A DNA stretch of 62,714 nt, from the NCBI GenBank assembly GCA_007130865.1, contig SLRR01000165.1, forward strand, positions 1-62,714, in the 5' to 3' direction. Positions 1 to 9,388 of the stretch are shown piece by piece. The stretch is from Spirochaeta sp. GTDB lineage: Bacteria; Spirochaetota; Spirochaetia; DSM-27196; Alkalispirochaetaceae. Position numbers and translations under genes: made by a program. Within the stretch, counting starts at the first letter, position 1. Every line of letters starts with the position of its first letter. Under the pieces are notes generated by a model that saw only the letters and a program-made list of their open reading frames with translations, ran no database searches and was not told the origin of the DNA.

Positions 1-912
1 CGCGACGCCGGAACGGGCGACTTCGTTCTCAATATACGTAAAACGTTCAAGAAAACGCTCGTTGGTACCCGCCAGCGCGACAGAAGCGTCGGTTTTTACT
101 TTTCTAGATAAATTAACCACCGAGAATAAGAGATCACCAATTTCCTGCTCGATGTGGTGATTGTCCCGCAGAGCACCGCCGCCGGCATGCGCCGCTTGAA
201 GCGCTTCGTGAAGTTCGTCCGTCTCTTCCCGGATTTTCTCGATAACCGGTGCTGCGTCGGGCCAGTCAAACCCCAGGTGTGCAGCTTTTTTCTGGATCTC
301 CTGCGCTCGTTCCAGCGGGGGAAGTCCGTTGCTGACGTACGCGACGGACTCGGGTTTGTTTTCCACGTTCCGTTTTATCTCGTTCCAGTTGGCTACTACG
401 GTTTGCTCGTCCTCGGCTACAACGTCGCTGAATACGTGGGGATGGCGTCGAATCAGTTTCCGGCCGTTTTCTTTAAGAATCTCCTGCAATGACGGTCCGC
501 CGGCATCCTTAAGAGCATCCGCCAGGAGGAGCGTCACGAGAAACACGTCTCCCAGTTCCTCGGCGACGTGGTGCAGGGTGTTGTTCTCGGCGGACCCGGG
601 TTCGTCTTCGTCCGGTATCCGCGCTTCTGATAGGACGCTTTTTCTCTTCTGGTGATCATTTATCGCGGCGAGTAGTTCGAACGATTCCTCCACGATGAAT
701 CGGCGAAGAGAGTTCAGGGTCTGTTTGCGGTCCCAGGGGCAGCCGTCGGGCGCACGCAAACGCCGTACGATCGCTGCATACTGCTCAAAGATATTCGCCT
801 CGTCTCGATCGAGAAATTCCTGCGTACGACCGTCAGGCACGAGCTCGTCCGATGTGAGGTCGTGATCGATGGTGTTGTTATCGTCGCCGAAGTTATCGTC
901 GGGAAGCGTCAT
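1..912 (-). CDS. mazG: MazG nucleoside triphosphate pyrophosphohydrolase (3' end outside window)
   Basis: House-cleaning enzyme that hydrolyses (d)NTPs to monophosphates and pyrophosphate. Read on the minus strand from the ATG at 912, the frame stays open for 304 codons to the window edge, so the C-terminus is missing. Visible motifs are CPWD (about residue 58), EESFEL and EELGDVF in the first MazG domain, then a second domain with EETDEL and EIGDLLFS. This is the usual two-domain MazG layout. The first ~40 residues are acidic and longer than in many MazG proteins. A TATAAT lies at 948-953 about 35 bases upstream, but I could not pair it with a good -35. The family assignment is secure; the exact start is less so. 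Confidence 0.93.
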   Translation of the reverse strand, partial: MTLPDDNFGDDNNTIDHDLTSDELVPDGRTQEFLDRDEANIFEQYAAIVRRLRAPDGCPWDRKQTLNSLRRFIVEESFELLAAINDHQKRKSVLSEARIPDEDEPGSAENNTLHHVAEELGDVFLVTLLLADALKDAGGPSLQEILKENGRKLIRRHPHVFSDVVAEDEQTVVANWNEIKRNVENKPESVAYVSNGLPPLERAQEIQKKAAHLGFDWPDAAPVIEKIREETDELHEALQAAHAGGGALRDNHHIEQEIGDLLFSVVNLSRKVKTDASVALAGTNERFLERFTYIENEVARSGVA

Positions 913-1018
913 ACATCTTTACCATGATATAAGTAGACAGAATATTCATTATAGGAAGTTGCCGTAATGAAAAACATCGTCACGCGGCGCCCGTTGTGAG
1001 GGTTATGAAGAGGACGAT

Positions 1019-1312
1019 TCAATCGTACGTATCCTTTCTCTCGCTGAGCGAGGCGAAGATCGAGAGAACGATCGTAGCGGCGATTATCGGCGGGAAGATA
1101 TTCAGCACGCCGTTAATGGTACGGAGTTGCTCTATTATGTCTGCAAAGAAGTAATCCACCAGGCCGCCGAGAAACGCACCGACTATAGCTACGGTGACGG
1201 CTCCCCAGAAGTTTCCGGTAAAGGAACGGCGGAAACCGTAAACAAAAAGAATAGCCAATGCGAAGGCGATCACCACGTAACTCAACCCTACTGCAAGAAA
1301 CAATGTTGTCAC
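1019..1312 (-). CDS. small three-helix membrane protein, unknown function
   Basis: A 97-residue, very hydrophobic protein with three predicted membrane segments at about residues 4-26, 35-57 and 68-88. A glycine-rich middle helix (VGAFLGG) and a short charged C-terminal tail are also visible. The start is a GTG at 1312 preceded by an AGGA about 7 bases upstream. It lies downstream of the lipoprotein gene and upstream of mazG on the same strand. I do not recognise a named family. The glycine-rich central helix is weakly reminiscent of GlsB/YeaQ-type stress membrane proteins, but that is not enough for a name. Its coding status rests on the clean hydrophobic profile and the ribosome binding site. 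Confidence 0.7.
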   Translation of the reverse strand: MTTLFLAVGLSYVVIAFALAILFVYGFRRSFTGNFWGAVTVAIVGAFLGGLVDYFFADIIEQLRTINGVLNIFPPIIAATIVLSIFASLSERKDTYD

Positions 1313-1422
1313 GCGTTATTCCTACCATATGAAGGGGAAAATTGGAAGGTCGATGCATGCGTGCGCACGCCGGCACAACGTAGGAAAGAAGCAAAATCGA
1401 GACGTTTTCGGCGAGTTCTCAA

Positions 1423-2334
1423 TTACGACCCGATATCAAACTCGATTATAGCTTCTTCCAGCCGTAGAGGTTCGCTGTAAAACGGTCGGAAAGTACCATC
1501 GGTTCGGTCGATTCCGACGGCCAGCGCGTACAGGACGATCTTCAGTTCGTTTGTGTCCGACTCGGTCGGTACCAGGTCCGAGTTATAGATATCGTGCTGC
1601 CCCGTTTCAATCCTGTTCTGATTCCAGAACGTGGGATAACCGTCATCAGCGGATCCGGGATCGGTTATGGAGGTCGTGGTATGGCGACGACGGAGGCCGG
1701 AGATCACCGTTTCCGTATCGACTCTGGTCACGACGATTTCCGCATCTTCCGGGGCCGGGTCGGGGTCTCGCTGGAACGGCTGCCTCAGGTCCAGTTCCAG
1801 AGTGAACCGGTTGCCGATCGGTCCGAGGTCGATATGGACCCGGCGGTCGTCATAACTCACCAGAGATCCATCAGGGTTCCGATATAACGCGACGGCCCGA
1901 CGAAAACCACGCTGCGCGAGTCGACCCGTACCGGGGGATCTCGGTGTGGCGTCTATGGCCGATTCGTCGGACCGTACCAGGTCTTCCCCGGCGGACGTCG
2001 TCAGATAGAACTTGTACCAGATATCGTACCCTAGAAAATCGTCGATATCGTTGTTGGGATTGTGCTGAAACGTTAGAATCGCCTGGTTGGCAACCCCTTC
2101 CAGTCCGGGATTTTCCGGGGGCCAGAGAAACGGTACCGAGGGCAGGCCGCACGCGGTGAGAAGAAACGTCAACGGCGTCGCCCACAGGGCGGTCCTTGCG
2201 ACTGACCCGAAGAAGTAACGAGCGACCCGTCTCCGTGCCGGCGCCTTGAAGGGAGGAACGACTCCGCCTCCCCTACTTCTTCTTTTTCTTTGCCGTCGGG
2301 AGAGAATCACCGGGGTCGAGTCCTTCCGGGACAT
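1423..2334 (-). CDS. putative lipoprotein
   Basis: Probable exported lipoprotein of unknown function. A hydrophobic stretch followed by the lipobox LLTAC puts the lipidated cysteine at residue 62 when counted from the ATG at 2334. That ATG is the only ATG, GTG or suitable start before the signal sequence. It makes the gene overlap the end of the cyclase gene by about 62 bases and gives an odd 45-residue Arg-rich extension ahead of the signal peptide. The mature part has no recognisable catalytic motif and looks beta-rich, with alternating polar and hydrophobic residues. A GGGAGG/CCTCCC inverted repeat (2251-2272) lies just after the cyclase stop, inside this reading frame. The lipobox is convincing; the start is not. 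Confidence 0.7.
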   Translation of the reverse strand: MSRKDSTPVILSRRQRKRRSRGGGVVPPFKAPARRRVARYFFGSVARTALWATPLTFLLTACGLPSVPFLWPPENPGLEGVANQAILTFQHNPNNDIDDFLGYDIWYKFYLTTSAGEDLVRSDESAIDATPRSPGTGRLAQRGFRRAVALYRNPDGSLVSYDDRRVHIDLGPIGNRFTLELDLRQPFQRDPDPAPEDAEIVVTRVDTETVISGLRRRHTTTSITDPGSADDGYPTFWNQNRIETGQHDIYNSDLVPTESDTNELKIVLYALAVGIDRTDGTFRPFYSEPLRLEEAIIEFDIGS

Positions 2335-4705
2335 CCACGAGCTCGTAGATCACTACGGGTTTGTTCTTACCTTTTACGCGGATGTTATCCAGCTCCCGGG
2401 CGACTACGCGGTCCTTTACCAGGCCGTAGGTGAATTCGCTCATGATGATACGCGTTCCGTACTCCTTGTTGGTTCCTTCCAGGCGGGCTCCAAGGTTTAC
2501 ATTGTCACCCATGAGGGTGTAGTTCATGCGCCCCATACTCCCCATGTTACCAACCGTCATAATCCCCGAGTTAAGACCGATGCCGATATTGATCCGCCGC
2601 TCCGGCGGCCATTCTGCGTTCAGTTCGTCCAGGATCTCGAGCTGGCGGAGAGCCGATTTGCACGCCAGGATCGCGTGATCCTCCTGAGGCAACGGAGCGC
2701 CCCAGAAACACATGATCTCGTCGCCCACGTACTTGTCAAGTGTACCCTGATACTCCAGGATCGCGTCGGTCATTGCCGTGAGATAAAGATTCAGGTGGTT
2801 TACCAGTTCCTGCGGTGTCATCGATTCCGAGAGCGTCGTGAACCCCCGGATATCACTGAAGAACACCGTAAGGTCTTTGTCGACACCACCAAGTTCCGGA
2901 GGACTGTCCAGGATCTCCGTGACGACCGCGGGGCTGACGTACTTTCCAAACATCTCCTTGATGCGGCGTTTGTCTTTCTCCTCGGTCATTACCCGGTAAA
3001 CCACGATCGACACGAAGGTGAGCAGCATCGAGATCGCCGGTGAGGAGAAGTTGATCACGAACGACTGGTTGTCGAAGATTATCGTCGTGGCAAAGAAGAG
3101 TACGATCACCAGCACGAACGTTGTCAGCATTGCCCATTGGGTGGCGAGTCGCGAAGACATGAATGCCACCAGGAGCGTCAGGAGCGCGAGAATGAGAAAA
3201 TCCGCCCAGACCGGTGCATACTGTACAAAGAGATCCATGATGATCGTGTTGAGCGCGTTGGCGTGTACTTCCACACCGTACATCAACCCGTAGGGAGTAA
3301 GTTTCTCGTCATCCGCCATGCCCTGGGCAAACGCTCCTACCATCACGATCCGGTTTTCCACCGCCCGCGTGGGGGGCCACGTGTTGGGATCAGGTCCGGG
3401 GATGCGGGCGGCGTACCCGTAGTAAGGTCGTACCGGGAACGTCTGATATCCGTCCCGGGCGGGGCTTGATCGACGGCCCATGTAATTGATGAGCATCGTG
3501 CCGTACTCGTCGATCGGGATAGTGATCTCCTCCACCTCGCGGTACCGGGCTTCTTCCACCAGTGCGCCTTCGTCGTCGTAGACCGCCGGGCGCGTGACGA
3601 GCCGGTACGGTACCCACTCTCCGCGGGAAGTGTCAAAATATTCGGGGTTGTCTATCCGGATGTGCTCGCCCAGGCGTACTTCCGCGTCTTCCAGCGACTT
3701 GTTGAAGTAATGCAGCGCCAGTGAGAGCGTGATCGACGGAATAAAGTGCTCCTGGTAGTGCCGGATCAGAAACGTGTGACCGTCCGCCTCGCCGTCACCG
3801 GTCGTATCCAGGGGCAGACGCGGCGCGTCGGCCTCCAGTGTTGTCCGCAGTTCCCGAAGCGTACTCTCCGTGATGGGTGTGGGAATCGTGTGGTCCCGCC
3901 CTTCCCGATCAAACCAGACGAGACGTTCGTAGTTGTCGGTATCCACCTCGATCGCAGCGTAAAATTCTTCCAGGTCCTCCAGGATGAGTTCGTCGATCAG
4001 TTCCGACGAACGTACCACCATGGGCTGCCGACGAAAGACGCTGTCAAAGTCATCCCATAGGTTGGGATGTCCATAGCCACCTACAGCCGCTGCGAAGGGG
4101 CGTAACGGTGGCTGAGCTCCAAAAAACGAGGGCATCCTGGTCCAGTCACCCTGGACGTTGGTAATCTTACCGCCGGCATCGAAGAGTGCTTCATGCCGCC
4201 GAAAATATTCCTGGTAGTTGGCCCGGGGGGGCTCGCTGTATTCGAGGATCGTTTCGAGAAAAACGCGTTCGTTGTCCTGCATCGCCTGCAGGAGCAGCGC
4301 GTCGTCCACGGCGGTCTCGCTCGGTTCTATAAAGAACAGGTCCAGGAAGAGCGCACGCTCGCGGTTGTTCTGGTCGGAGATGCGGGTAAAGGAATTGATC
4401 AGGTCCGCGTGTCGGTATCGGGGAAAGGGCCAGCGTCCGAATTGCGCCAGGGTGGAAGGATCGATTCCGACGATAAGGATATCATCGGATATGTTGGGGT
4501 TGCGGTCGACAAAGGTGACGCCTTCCTGAACCTGTTCGGCCTGGAAAACGTCCCGTAGGCTGAAGTGCACATCCAGCATCTTCAGTTCCAGACGGTCCGG
4601 TATCGCCGTACCGAACTGGAGAAGCACCATGATGCCTATTATCAGCAGGGCTATTACAAACCCGAAATACCGCGTCTCTAACAGTTTAGCCCGATTGAAC
4701 GCCAT
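2273..4705 (-). CDS. CHASE2-domain adenylate cyclase (class III)
   Basis: Membrane-bound class III nucleotide cyclase, predicted to make cAMP from ATP in response to an extracytoplasmic signal. Residues ~14-33 form a membrane anchor and ~40-440 a periplasmic CHASE2 sensor. A cluster of membrane helices follows at ~480-570, then a catalytic domain from ~610. The catalytic domain shows both metal aspartates (FFSDIRGF, D618; VGDE, D662). It also has the ATP-selecting lysine (LDKYVGDE, K658) and the transition-state Asn/Arg pair in GDNVNLGARLEG. All key residues are therefore present and favour an active adenylate cyclase. The protein ends in a run of five lysines. The start ATG has a GGAGGAG about 8 bases upstream. 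A TPR gene and a GAF/sigma-54 regulator lie upstream on the same strand. Confidence 0.92.
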   Translation of the reverse strand: MAFNRAKLLETRYFGFVIALLIIGIMVLLQFGTAIPDRLELKMLDVHFSLRDVFQAEQVQEGVTFVDRNPNISDDILIVGIDPSTLAQFGRWPFPRYRHADLINSFTRISDQNNRERALFLDLFFIEPSETAVDDALLLQAMQDNERVFLETILEYSEPPRANYQEYFRRHEALFDAGGKITNVQGDWTRMPSFFGAQPPLRPFAAAVGGYGHPNLWDDFDSVFRRQPMVVRSSELIDELILEDLEEFYAAIEVDTDNYERLVWFDREGRDHTIPTPITESTLRELRTTLEADAPRLPLDTTGDGEADGHTFLIRHYQEHFIPSITLSLALHYFNKSLEDAEVRLGEHIRIDNPEYFDTSRGEWVPYRLVTRPAVYDDEGALVEEARYREVEEITIPIDEYGTMLINYMGRRSSPARDGYQTFPVRPYYGYAARIPGPDPNTWPPTRAVENRIVMVGAFAQGMADDEKLTPYGLMYGVEVHANALNTIIMDLFVQYAPVWADFLILALLTLLVAFMSSRLATQWAMLTTFVLVIVLFFATTIIFDNQSFVINFSSPAISMLLTFVSIVVYRVMTEEKDKRRIKEMFGKYVSPAVVTEILDSPPELGGVDKDLTVFFSDIRGFTTLSESMTPQELVNHLNLYLTAMTDAILEYQGTLDKYVGDEIMCFWGAPLPQEDHAILACKSALRQLEILDELNAEWPPERRINIGIGLNSGIMTVGNMGSMGRMNYTLMGDNVNLGARLEGTNKEYGTRIIMSEFTYGLVKDRVVARELDNIRVKGKNKPVVIYELVDVPEGLDPGDSLPTAKKKKK

Positions 4706-4739
4706 TTTGCTTCTCCTCCGGAGGCCGCCTTCGGTTCGG

Positions 4740-5456
4740 TCAGGTATCCGCGCGAACCCCCTGACTGGTGAGCCAGATTATACGGTTTCTACCCAGATTT
4801 GTCCAATTGCTGTCCGGGTGATCATCCACGAGACGATTGTAATACTGCAGTGCCCGTGAAGGTTGTTCTTCCAGTTCGGAAAGACGCCCCAGATTGAAGA
4901 GCGCCCGCGCTTTCTCCGCGGTGGGGGCGCCTTCACCGGCCACGATCCGGTCCAGGAAGGAACGCGCCTCGTCGACGTCACCCAGTTCTTCCGATGCCGC
5001 GGCGGCGTTTGCCAGAGCGGTTCCCACCAGGTGACTCCGGGGAAAGCGTTCGGTGATTTCCAGAGAACGATCCCGGGCTGCGGCGTAGTTATCGAGTTTC
5101 CATTCCAGCTGTGTCAGAACCTGGAGCGCGCGAAGAGCGCCGTAACTGCGGGAGTAATCGGCGAGAATGCCCTCGGCGCGAGTTCGGATACTGCTTTCAA
5201 GATCCTGGAGGTCAGACGTCGAGTCCTCACCTTCTTTGGCCGTTGCGGTCCAACGTTCCCAGTCCTGTACGAGTAGTTCCGCTTCCCGCGCGGCTTGCTC
5301 CATACGGTTGTCCACAACCTGGAAAATAACGACCGCGGCAAATATACCTACCACCAGGACGGTGCCCAGGATGAGTAAAAACTTACGGTGATTTCCCAGA
5401 AACGAAGAAAGTCGTTCGGCTGTAGTCGGTGTGTCCTGTTTTCTTGTATCACTCAT
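4740..5456 (-). CDS. single-pass membrane TPR protein
   Basis: A 238-residue protein with a cytoplasmic N-terminus and one membrane helix at about residues 26-47 (LLILGTVLVVGIFAAVVIF). A helical region with TPR-type repeats follows, for example ALFNLGRLSELEEQPSRALQ near the C-terminus. This resembles the anchored TPR layout of YfgM-like periplasmic chaperone adaptors, but the sequence alone does not prove that role. The ATG overlaps the stop of the sigma-54 regulator gene by one base (TAATG), implying translational coupling. The cyclase gene follows after 34 bases. The specific function is unknown. Confidence 0.8.
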   Translation of the reverse strand: MSDTRKQDTPTTAERLSSFLGNHRKFLLILGTVLVVGIFAAVVIFQVVDNRMEQAAREAELLVQDWERWTATAKEGEDSTSDLQDLESSIRTRAEGILADYSRSYGALRALQVLTQLEWKLDNYAAARDRSLEITERFPRSHLVGTALANAAAASEELGDVDEARSFLDRIVAGEGAPTAEKARALFNLGRLSELEEQPSRALQYYNRLVDDHPDSNWTNLGRNRIIWLTSQGVRADT

Positions 5457-6979
5457 TAGGAAGTTTCTCCCTGTCGTTTCAGATTAAGGTCCTTCACCAG
5501 CTTGGATAGGTAGGACCGCTGTATATCGAGCTCTCTGGCGGCGGCCGTATGGTTCCAGCCGTGTCGGTCGAGAGCGGCTCGTATAAACTGTTTCTTGAAG
5601 AGGTTTATCCCATCCTTCAGGGCTTTCCCTTCGTATCGCGACTGATCAGCAGCGCTTCCGCCGTGCAGCAGAAGATCCTCGGGGAGTATCGTTTCGTGCC
5701 GACTGATCACCACGGCGCGTTCCACGGCGTTTTCCAGTTCCCGGACGTTACCGGGCCAATCGAAGGAGAGAAGCAGTTCCATCGCCTCCTCGGAAAACCC
5801 GGTGATCTTCTTGTTGGTCTCCAGGGCAACCCGCTTGAGAAAGAAATGAGCCAGTTCCGGAATGTCCTCGCGGCGCTGACGCAGGGGCGGCACTTGCAAG
5901 GGCAGCACGTTCAGGCGGTAATAGAGATCGCTTCTGAACTCTCCGTCCTCAACGAGCTGTTCTATATCCTTGTTTGTGGCGGCGATGATCCGCACGTCCA
6001 CCGTGATCGAATCGCTGGAACCGAGTCGCTCGAAAGTACGCTCCTGGATCACACGCAGCATCTTGGCCTGCAGCGCCAACGGCAGGTCTCCGATCTCGTC
6101 GAGAAAAATAGTTCCCCGGTCGGCCAGCTCGAACCGACCACGCCGGTCCGCGACGGCGTCGGTAAACGCACCTTTTACGTGGCCGAAAAGTTCGCTCTCG
6201 AGCAGTGTCGGCGGTAGCGCCGCGCAGTTGACCCGGACGAACGGTTTGCTCGAGCGTCGTGAGTTCAGGTGGATTTGCTCAGCGATCAGCTCCTTACCCA
6301 CACCGCTTTCGCCCAGAACCAGCACCGTGCTGTCCGTCGGGGCGATCCGTTCCACCAGGTTCAGCTGCTCTTCCATTGAACGGCTTGCCCAGACGAGCGT
6401 GTGGTATCCCTTGTCCGTGTTTACCTGGTCCTGCAACAGATCGACCTGGTTGCGTACTCTCTGAAATGTTTTGGCGTTATGGACGGCCATCGCGGCCTGG
6501 TTGGAGAATATTTCCAGCCATTGCAGGTCGTCCTGGTCAAACAGCTTGTTGCCTTTTTTGTTGAGAATCTCGATTACGCCGATACAACGATCCTTCACGC
6601 GCATAGGGACCGCGAGAATGCTGCTTGTGGTGTAGCCGATCTGGCGACCGATATCTCTCTGGTGCCGAGGGTCTTCGTCGGTATCGTTTACGATGAGCGA
6701 CCGGTTGTGCTGCGCCACCCACCCGGCGATCCCCTCACCCATCTCGAGCGAAAACTGCTGAACCTGTGGCCCTTTTGCGCCGAGTGCGATCTCAAAATAG
6801 AGGCGGTTGTTTTCCGGATTAACCAGCAGAAGAGACGAAGCCTCACCCTCGGTCAGGCGCGTGGCGGATTCGACGATCCGGTACAGGACCGCCCTGAGAT
6901 CGGAAAAATCCGAATTGATCAGGGCGTTGATCTCAATGAGGGTCTCGAACCTGTCGAGATCGACCTGTGCCAGTTTCAT
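5456..6979 (-). CDS. GAF / sigma-54-dependent Fis-family transcriptional activator
   Basis: Activator of sigma-54 promoters. An N-terminal GAF sensor domain (~residues 10-165) is followed by an AAA+ domain with Walker A GESGVGKE, Walker B FLDEIGDLP and the arginine-finger region FRSDLYYRLNVL. It ends in a Fis-type helix-turn-helix (HTAAARELDIQRSYLSKLVK). There is no receiver domain, so input probably comes through a small ligand or partner at the GAF domain. The sigma-54 contact loop reads GAFTDA rather than the usual GAFTGA. I chose the ATG at 6979. An in-frame TTG at 7015 would overlap the rpsA stop (TTGA) and add 12 residues. Which promoters it controls cannot be told from this window. Confidence 0.92.
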   Translation of the reverse strand: MKLAQVDLDRFETLIEINALINSDFSDLRAVLYRIVESATRLTEGEASSLLLVNPENNRLYFEIALGAKGPQVQQFSLEMGEGIAGWVAQHNRSLIVNDTDEDPRHQRDIGRQIGYTTSSILAVPMRVKDRCIGVIEILNKKGNKLFDQDDLQWLEIFSNQAAMAVHNAKTFQRVRNQVDLLQDQVNTDKGYHTLVWASRSMEEQLNLVERIAPTDSTVLVLGESGVGKELIAEQIHLNSRRSSKPFVRVNCAALPPTLLESELFGHVKGAFTDAVADRRGRFELADRGTIFLDEIGDLPLALQAKMLRVIQERTFERLGSSDSITVDVRIIAATNKDIEQLVEDGEFRSDLYYRLNVLPLQVPPLRQRREDIPELAHFFLKRVALETNKKITGFSEEAMELLLSFDWPGNVRELENAVERAVVISRHETILPEDLLLHGGSAADQSRYEGKALKDGINLFKKQFIRAALDRHGWNHTAAARELDIQRSYLSKLVKDLNLKRQGETS

Positions 6980-7011
6980 TCCCACTTCTGGAACGGACCG
7001 GGGGCGTCCGT

Positions 7012-8724
7012 TCAACCGTCCTGTTTTTCTTTCAGCATATCTCCGAGGGTGACAGTGGCGCTGTCGTCCTCGTCGTGGATGTACTTTTCAAGCTCCTGGC
7101 GCTGCTCCTGGCGCTGCAATTCCCGGATCGAGAGGGAGAGACGCTGCCGCGTGGGATTGACCTCGGTGACTACACAGCGAACGGTTTCGCCGACTTTGTA
7201 TCGCTCGATCGCTTCCTCAAAGCTCTGGTGGCGAGGGTCGGCGACGTTCATCTTGTTGATAAGGCCTTCCACCCCGCCCTGAACGCGAACAAAAATCCCG
7301 AAATCGGTAATATTGGTGATCTCGCCCTCGATAATACTTCGCGGCGGATAGGCGTCACGCAACTGATTCCAGGGATCGTCCTCGAGCTGCTTCAACCCGA
7401 CGCGGATGTTCTGGTTCTCCGGATCGCTCAGGATAACCACGACTTCCAGCTCCTGACCTTCCTGAAGAAGAGCGCCGGGATTTTTATACCGCTTGGTCCA
7501 GCTCAGGTCGTCTACGTGGAGAAACGCATCGATTCCCGGTTCGATCTCGAGGAACGCTCCGGTTGCTGTCAACTTCTTAACGGTAGTCTGCAAGCGCATG
7601 CCCAGAGGATACCGCGTATCAATATCTTCCCAGGGATTGGCGAGAACCTGCTTGAGGCCGAGCGATACGCGACCTGCCTGGATGTCGTAGTCCAGGATCT
7701 TGGTCTCCACTTCCTGTCCAGGCTGGAGAATTTCCCGAGGATGGTTGATGCGCTGCACCCAGGACATCTCGGAAATGTGCACGAGCCCTTCGATTCCCTC
7801 TTCCAGCTCGATGAACGCGCCGAAGTCGGTCAGCTTGGTGACGGTGCCGTTTACGACCTGGTCCACCCAGTAGCGGTCCTCAAACGTCTCCCACGGGTCC
7901 GGTGTCATGTGGCGGAGGCTCAGGTTTATCTTCCGCTCCTCCGAATCCATTTTGATCACCTTGAGGCGGATCTCCTGGCCCTTTTTCACGTAATCCTTGG
8001 GACGGGTCACGTGTCCCCAGCTCATATCGTTGATGTGGAGAAGACCGTCAAATCCCCCGAGATCGATGAACGCTCCGAAAGAGGTGAAACTCTTTACAAC
8101 GCCGTCTACCTCGTCGCCGATCGTTACGTCCTCAAAGAACTTGTTGCGGTTCTTCTCAGTCTCCTGTTCAAGCCATGCTCTGCGGGAGAGGACGATGTTG
8201 ACCCGGTTGTCGCTGTAGATACGCTCCACGAAGAAATAATCTTCCACGCCGACGTACTCTTCCGGATCATCCACGCGCCGGATATCGATCTTGGAGATCG
8301 GGTTGAATCCGCGCACGTTGCCCTGAAGGCGAACCTCGAATCCACCCTTGATCGACCGGACTACCTTACCCTTGACCGGAAGCCGCTCTTCGAACGCCTG
8401 CTTCAGATCTTTCCAGAACCGCTTTTCGTCGGCCTTTCTCTTCGAAACCGCAACGCCCCCGTTCCGGATGTCCTTCCGCAGAAGCACCACTTCGACCGTG
8501 TCGCCAACGCCGGGTTCGGTCTCGAATTCCTCCATAGGGATGCGGCCTTCGGCCTTGTACCCGATGTCAACGAATACCTCGTCGCCACTGATCTGAATGA
8601 CCGTGCCTTCGACGAGTTGCCCCTCTTCCAGCTCATCCAGCTGATCCAGAAACTGCATCTGCATTTCCTGGGACTGAGAATCGTTTGAAGAGGAGTCAGC
8701 GAATTGTGCTTCCTTATCTGCCAT
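7012..8724 (-). CDS. rpsA: 30S ribosomal protein S1
   Basis: RNA-binding ribosomal protein that helps load mRNA on the 30S subunit. The 570-residue protein carries six S1/OB repeats. Typical signatures recur, such as [20 protein letters not shown] and [21 protein letters not shown]-like blocks. The start is placed at the ATG at 8724, where MADKEAQ begins and AGGA lies 5-8 bases upstream. A longer reading from 8787 would run into cmk. It sits 10 bases after the cmk stop, reproducing the common cmk-rpsA pairing, and the sigma-54 activator gene follows directly. Confidence 0.96.
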   Translation of the reverse strand: MADKEAQFADSSSNDSQSQEMQMQFLDQLDELEEGQLVEGTVIQISGDEVFVDIGYKAEGRIPMEEFETEPGVGDTVEVVLLRKDIRNGGVAVSKRKADEKRFWKDLKQAFEERLPVKGKVVRSIKGGFEVRLQGNVRGFNPISKIDIRRVDDPEEYVGVEDYFFVERIYSDNRVNIVLSRRAWLEQETEKNRNKFFEDVTIGDEVDGVVKSFTSFGAFIDLGGFDGLLHINDMSWGHVTRPKDYVKKGQEIRLKVIKMDSEERKINLSLRHMTPDPWETFEDRYWVDQVVNGTVTKLTDFGAFIELEEGIEGLVHISEMSWVQRINHPREILQPGQEVETKILDYDIQAGRVSLGLKQVLANPWEDIDTRYPLGMRLQTTVKKLTATGAFLEIEPGIDAFLHVDDLSWTKRYKNPGALLQEGQELEVVVILSDPENQNIRVGLKQLEDDPWNQLRDAYPPRSIIEGEITNITDFGIFVRVQGGVEGLINKMNVADPRHQSFEEAIERYKVGETVRCVVTEVNPTRQRLSLSIRELQRQEQRQELEKYIHDEDDSATVTLGDMLKEKQDG

Positions 8725-8734
8725 GATTTCCTGG

Positions 8735-9388
8735 TTACTCCTGCCGTGAATTGGTTTGCTCGTGAATAATGGCGATAACTTTCTCACAAACTTGTTCGAG
8801 GGTCAAGTGCGTGGTGTCCAGGTAGATCGCATCTTCCGCCCGGGCGAGTCGGCCCGTTTCCTTGGCGCGATCCAGTTCGTCTCGTTCTCGTATCGCCTTC
8901 TCCAGCTCCGCCGGATCGCCGGTGGACCCCTGCTGCTCGTATCTACGACGAGCCCGTTCCGCCGGGTCTGCGTCGAGATAGATCTTCAGTTCTGCGTCGG
9001 GAAACACGACCGTGCTCATATCCCGTCCCTCCACGACGACGCTGCTGTTCCCGGCGATCTCCTTGAGGCGCCGGTTTACCTCTGAACGGATCGCGGGAAA
9101 CGATGAAACCGGCGCCACGCGGGCGTCGATCTCCGGTGCGTGGAGTTCCTCGTCCCGAGGTTCTCCATCCACGAGAAACGCATCGGTCCGGACGTCGATG
9201 TTGATATTCCGCGCGATCTCCAGCAAGTCCTCGAGGCGCTCGAGATCCCGGCCGGTACGGTACGCTTTCCACGTGATCGCCCGGTAGAATTTTCCGGAGT
9301 TCAGGTAAGAAAAACCGGTTTTTTCCGCCACCGCGGAGCTGACGGAGCTTTTTCCGGTACCGGCGGGACCGTCAATTGCGACGACCAT
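8735..9388 (-). CDS. cmk: cytidylate kinase
   Basis: Phosphorylates (d)CMP to (d)CDP with ATP. The 217-residue protein opens with the P-loop AIDGPAGTGKSS and has the CMP-binding region FYRAITW. VVEGRDMSTVVFPDAELKIY follows, then the lid segment with paired arginines (ERARRRYEQQ). The ATG at 9388 is preferred because AGGAGGAAG lies 6 bases upstream. A GTG or TTG further upstream would only add residues lacking similarity to the family. The gene overlaps the 3' end of the upstream pseudouridine synthase by 17 bases and is followed by rpsA. Confidence 0.95.
   Translation of the reverse strand: MVVAIDGPAGTGKSSVSSAVAEKTGFSYLNSGKFYRAITWKAYRTGRDLERLEDLLEIARNINIDVRTDAFLVDGEPRDEELHAPEIDARVAPVSSFPAIRSEVNRRLKEIAGNSSVVVEGRDMSTVVFPDAELKIYLDADPAERARRRYEQQGSTGDPAELEKAIRERDELDRAKETGRLARAEDAIYLDTTHLTLEQVCEKVIAIIHEQTNSRQE

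Noticed and set aside
1359-1370. Perfect 12-base palindrome GCGTGCGCACGC upstream of the small membrane protein gene
   Set aside because: Short, GC-rich and without flanking promoter logic; expected by chance at this base composition.
6967-8688. 573-codon open frame on the plus strand
   Set aside because: It runs exactly antisense to rpsA, lacks any recognisable motif, and comes from the codon bias of a high-GC gene. The long plus-strand frames opposite pnp (28764-30482), infB (33041-34702), bamA (44953-46458) and mutS (42174-43382) are rejected for the same reason.
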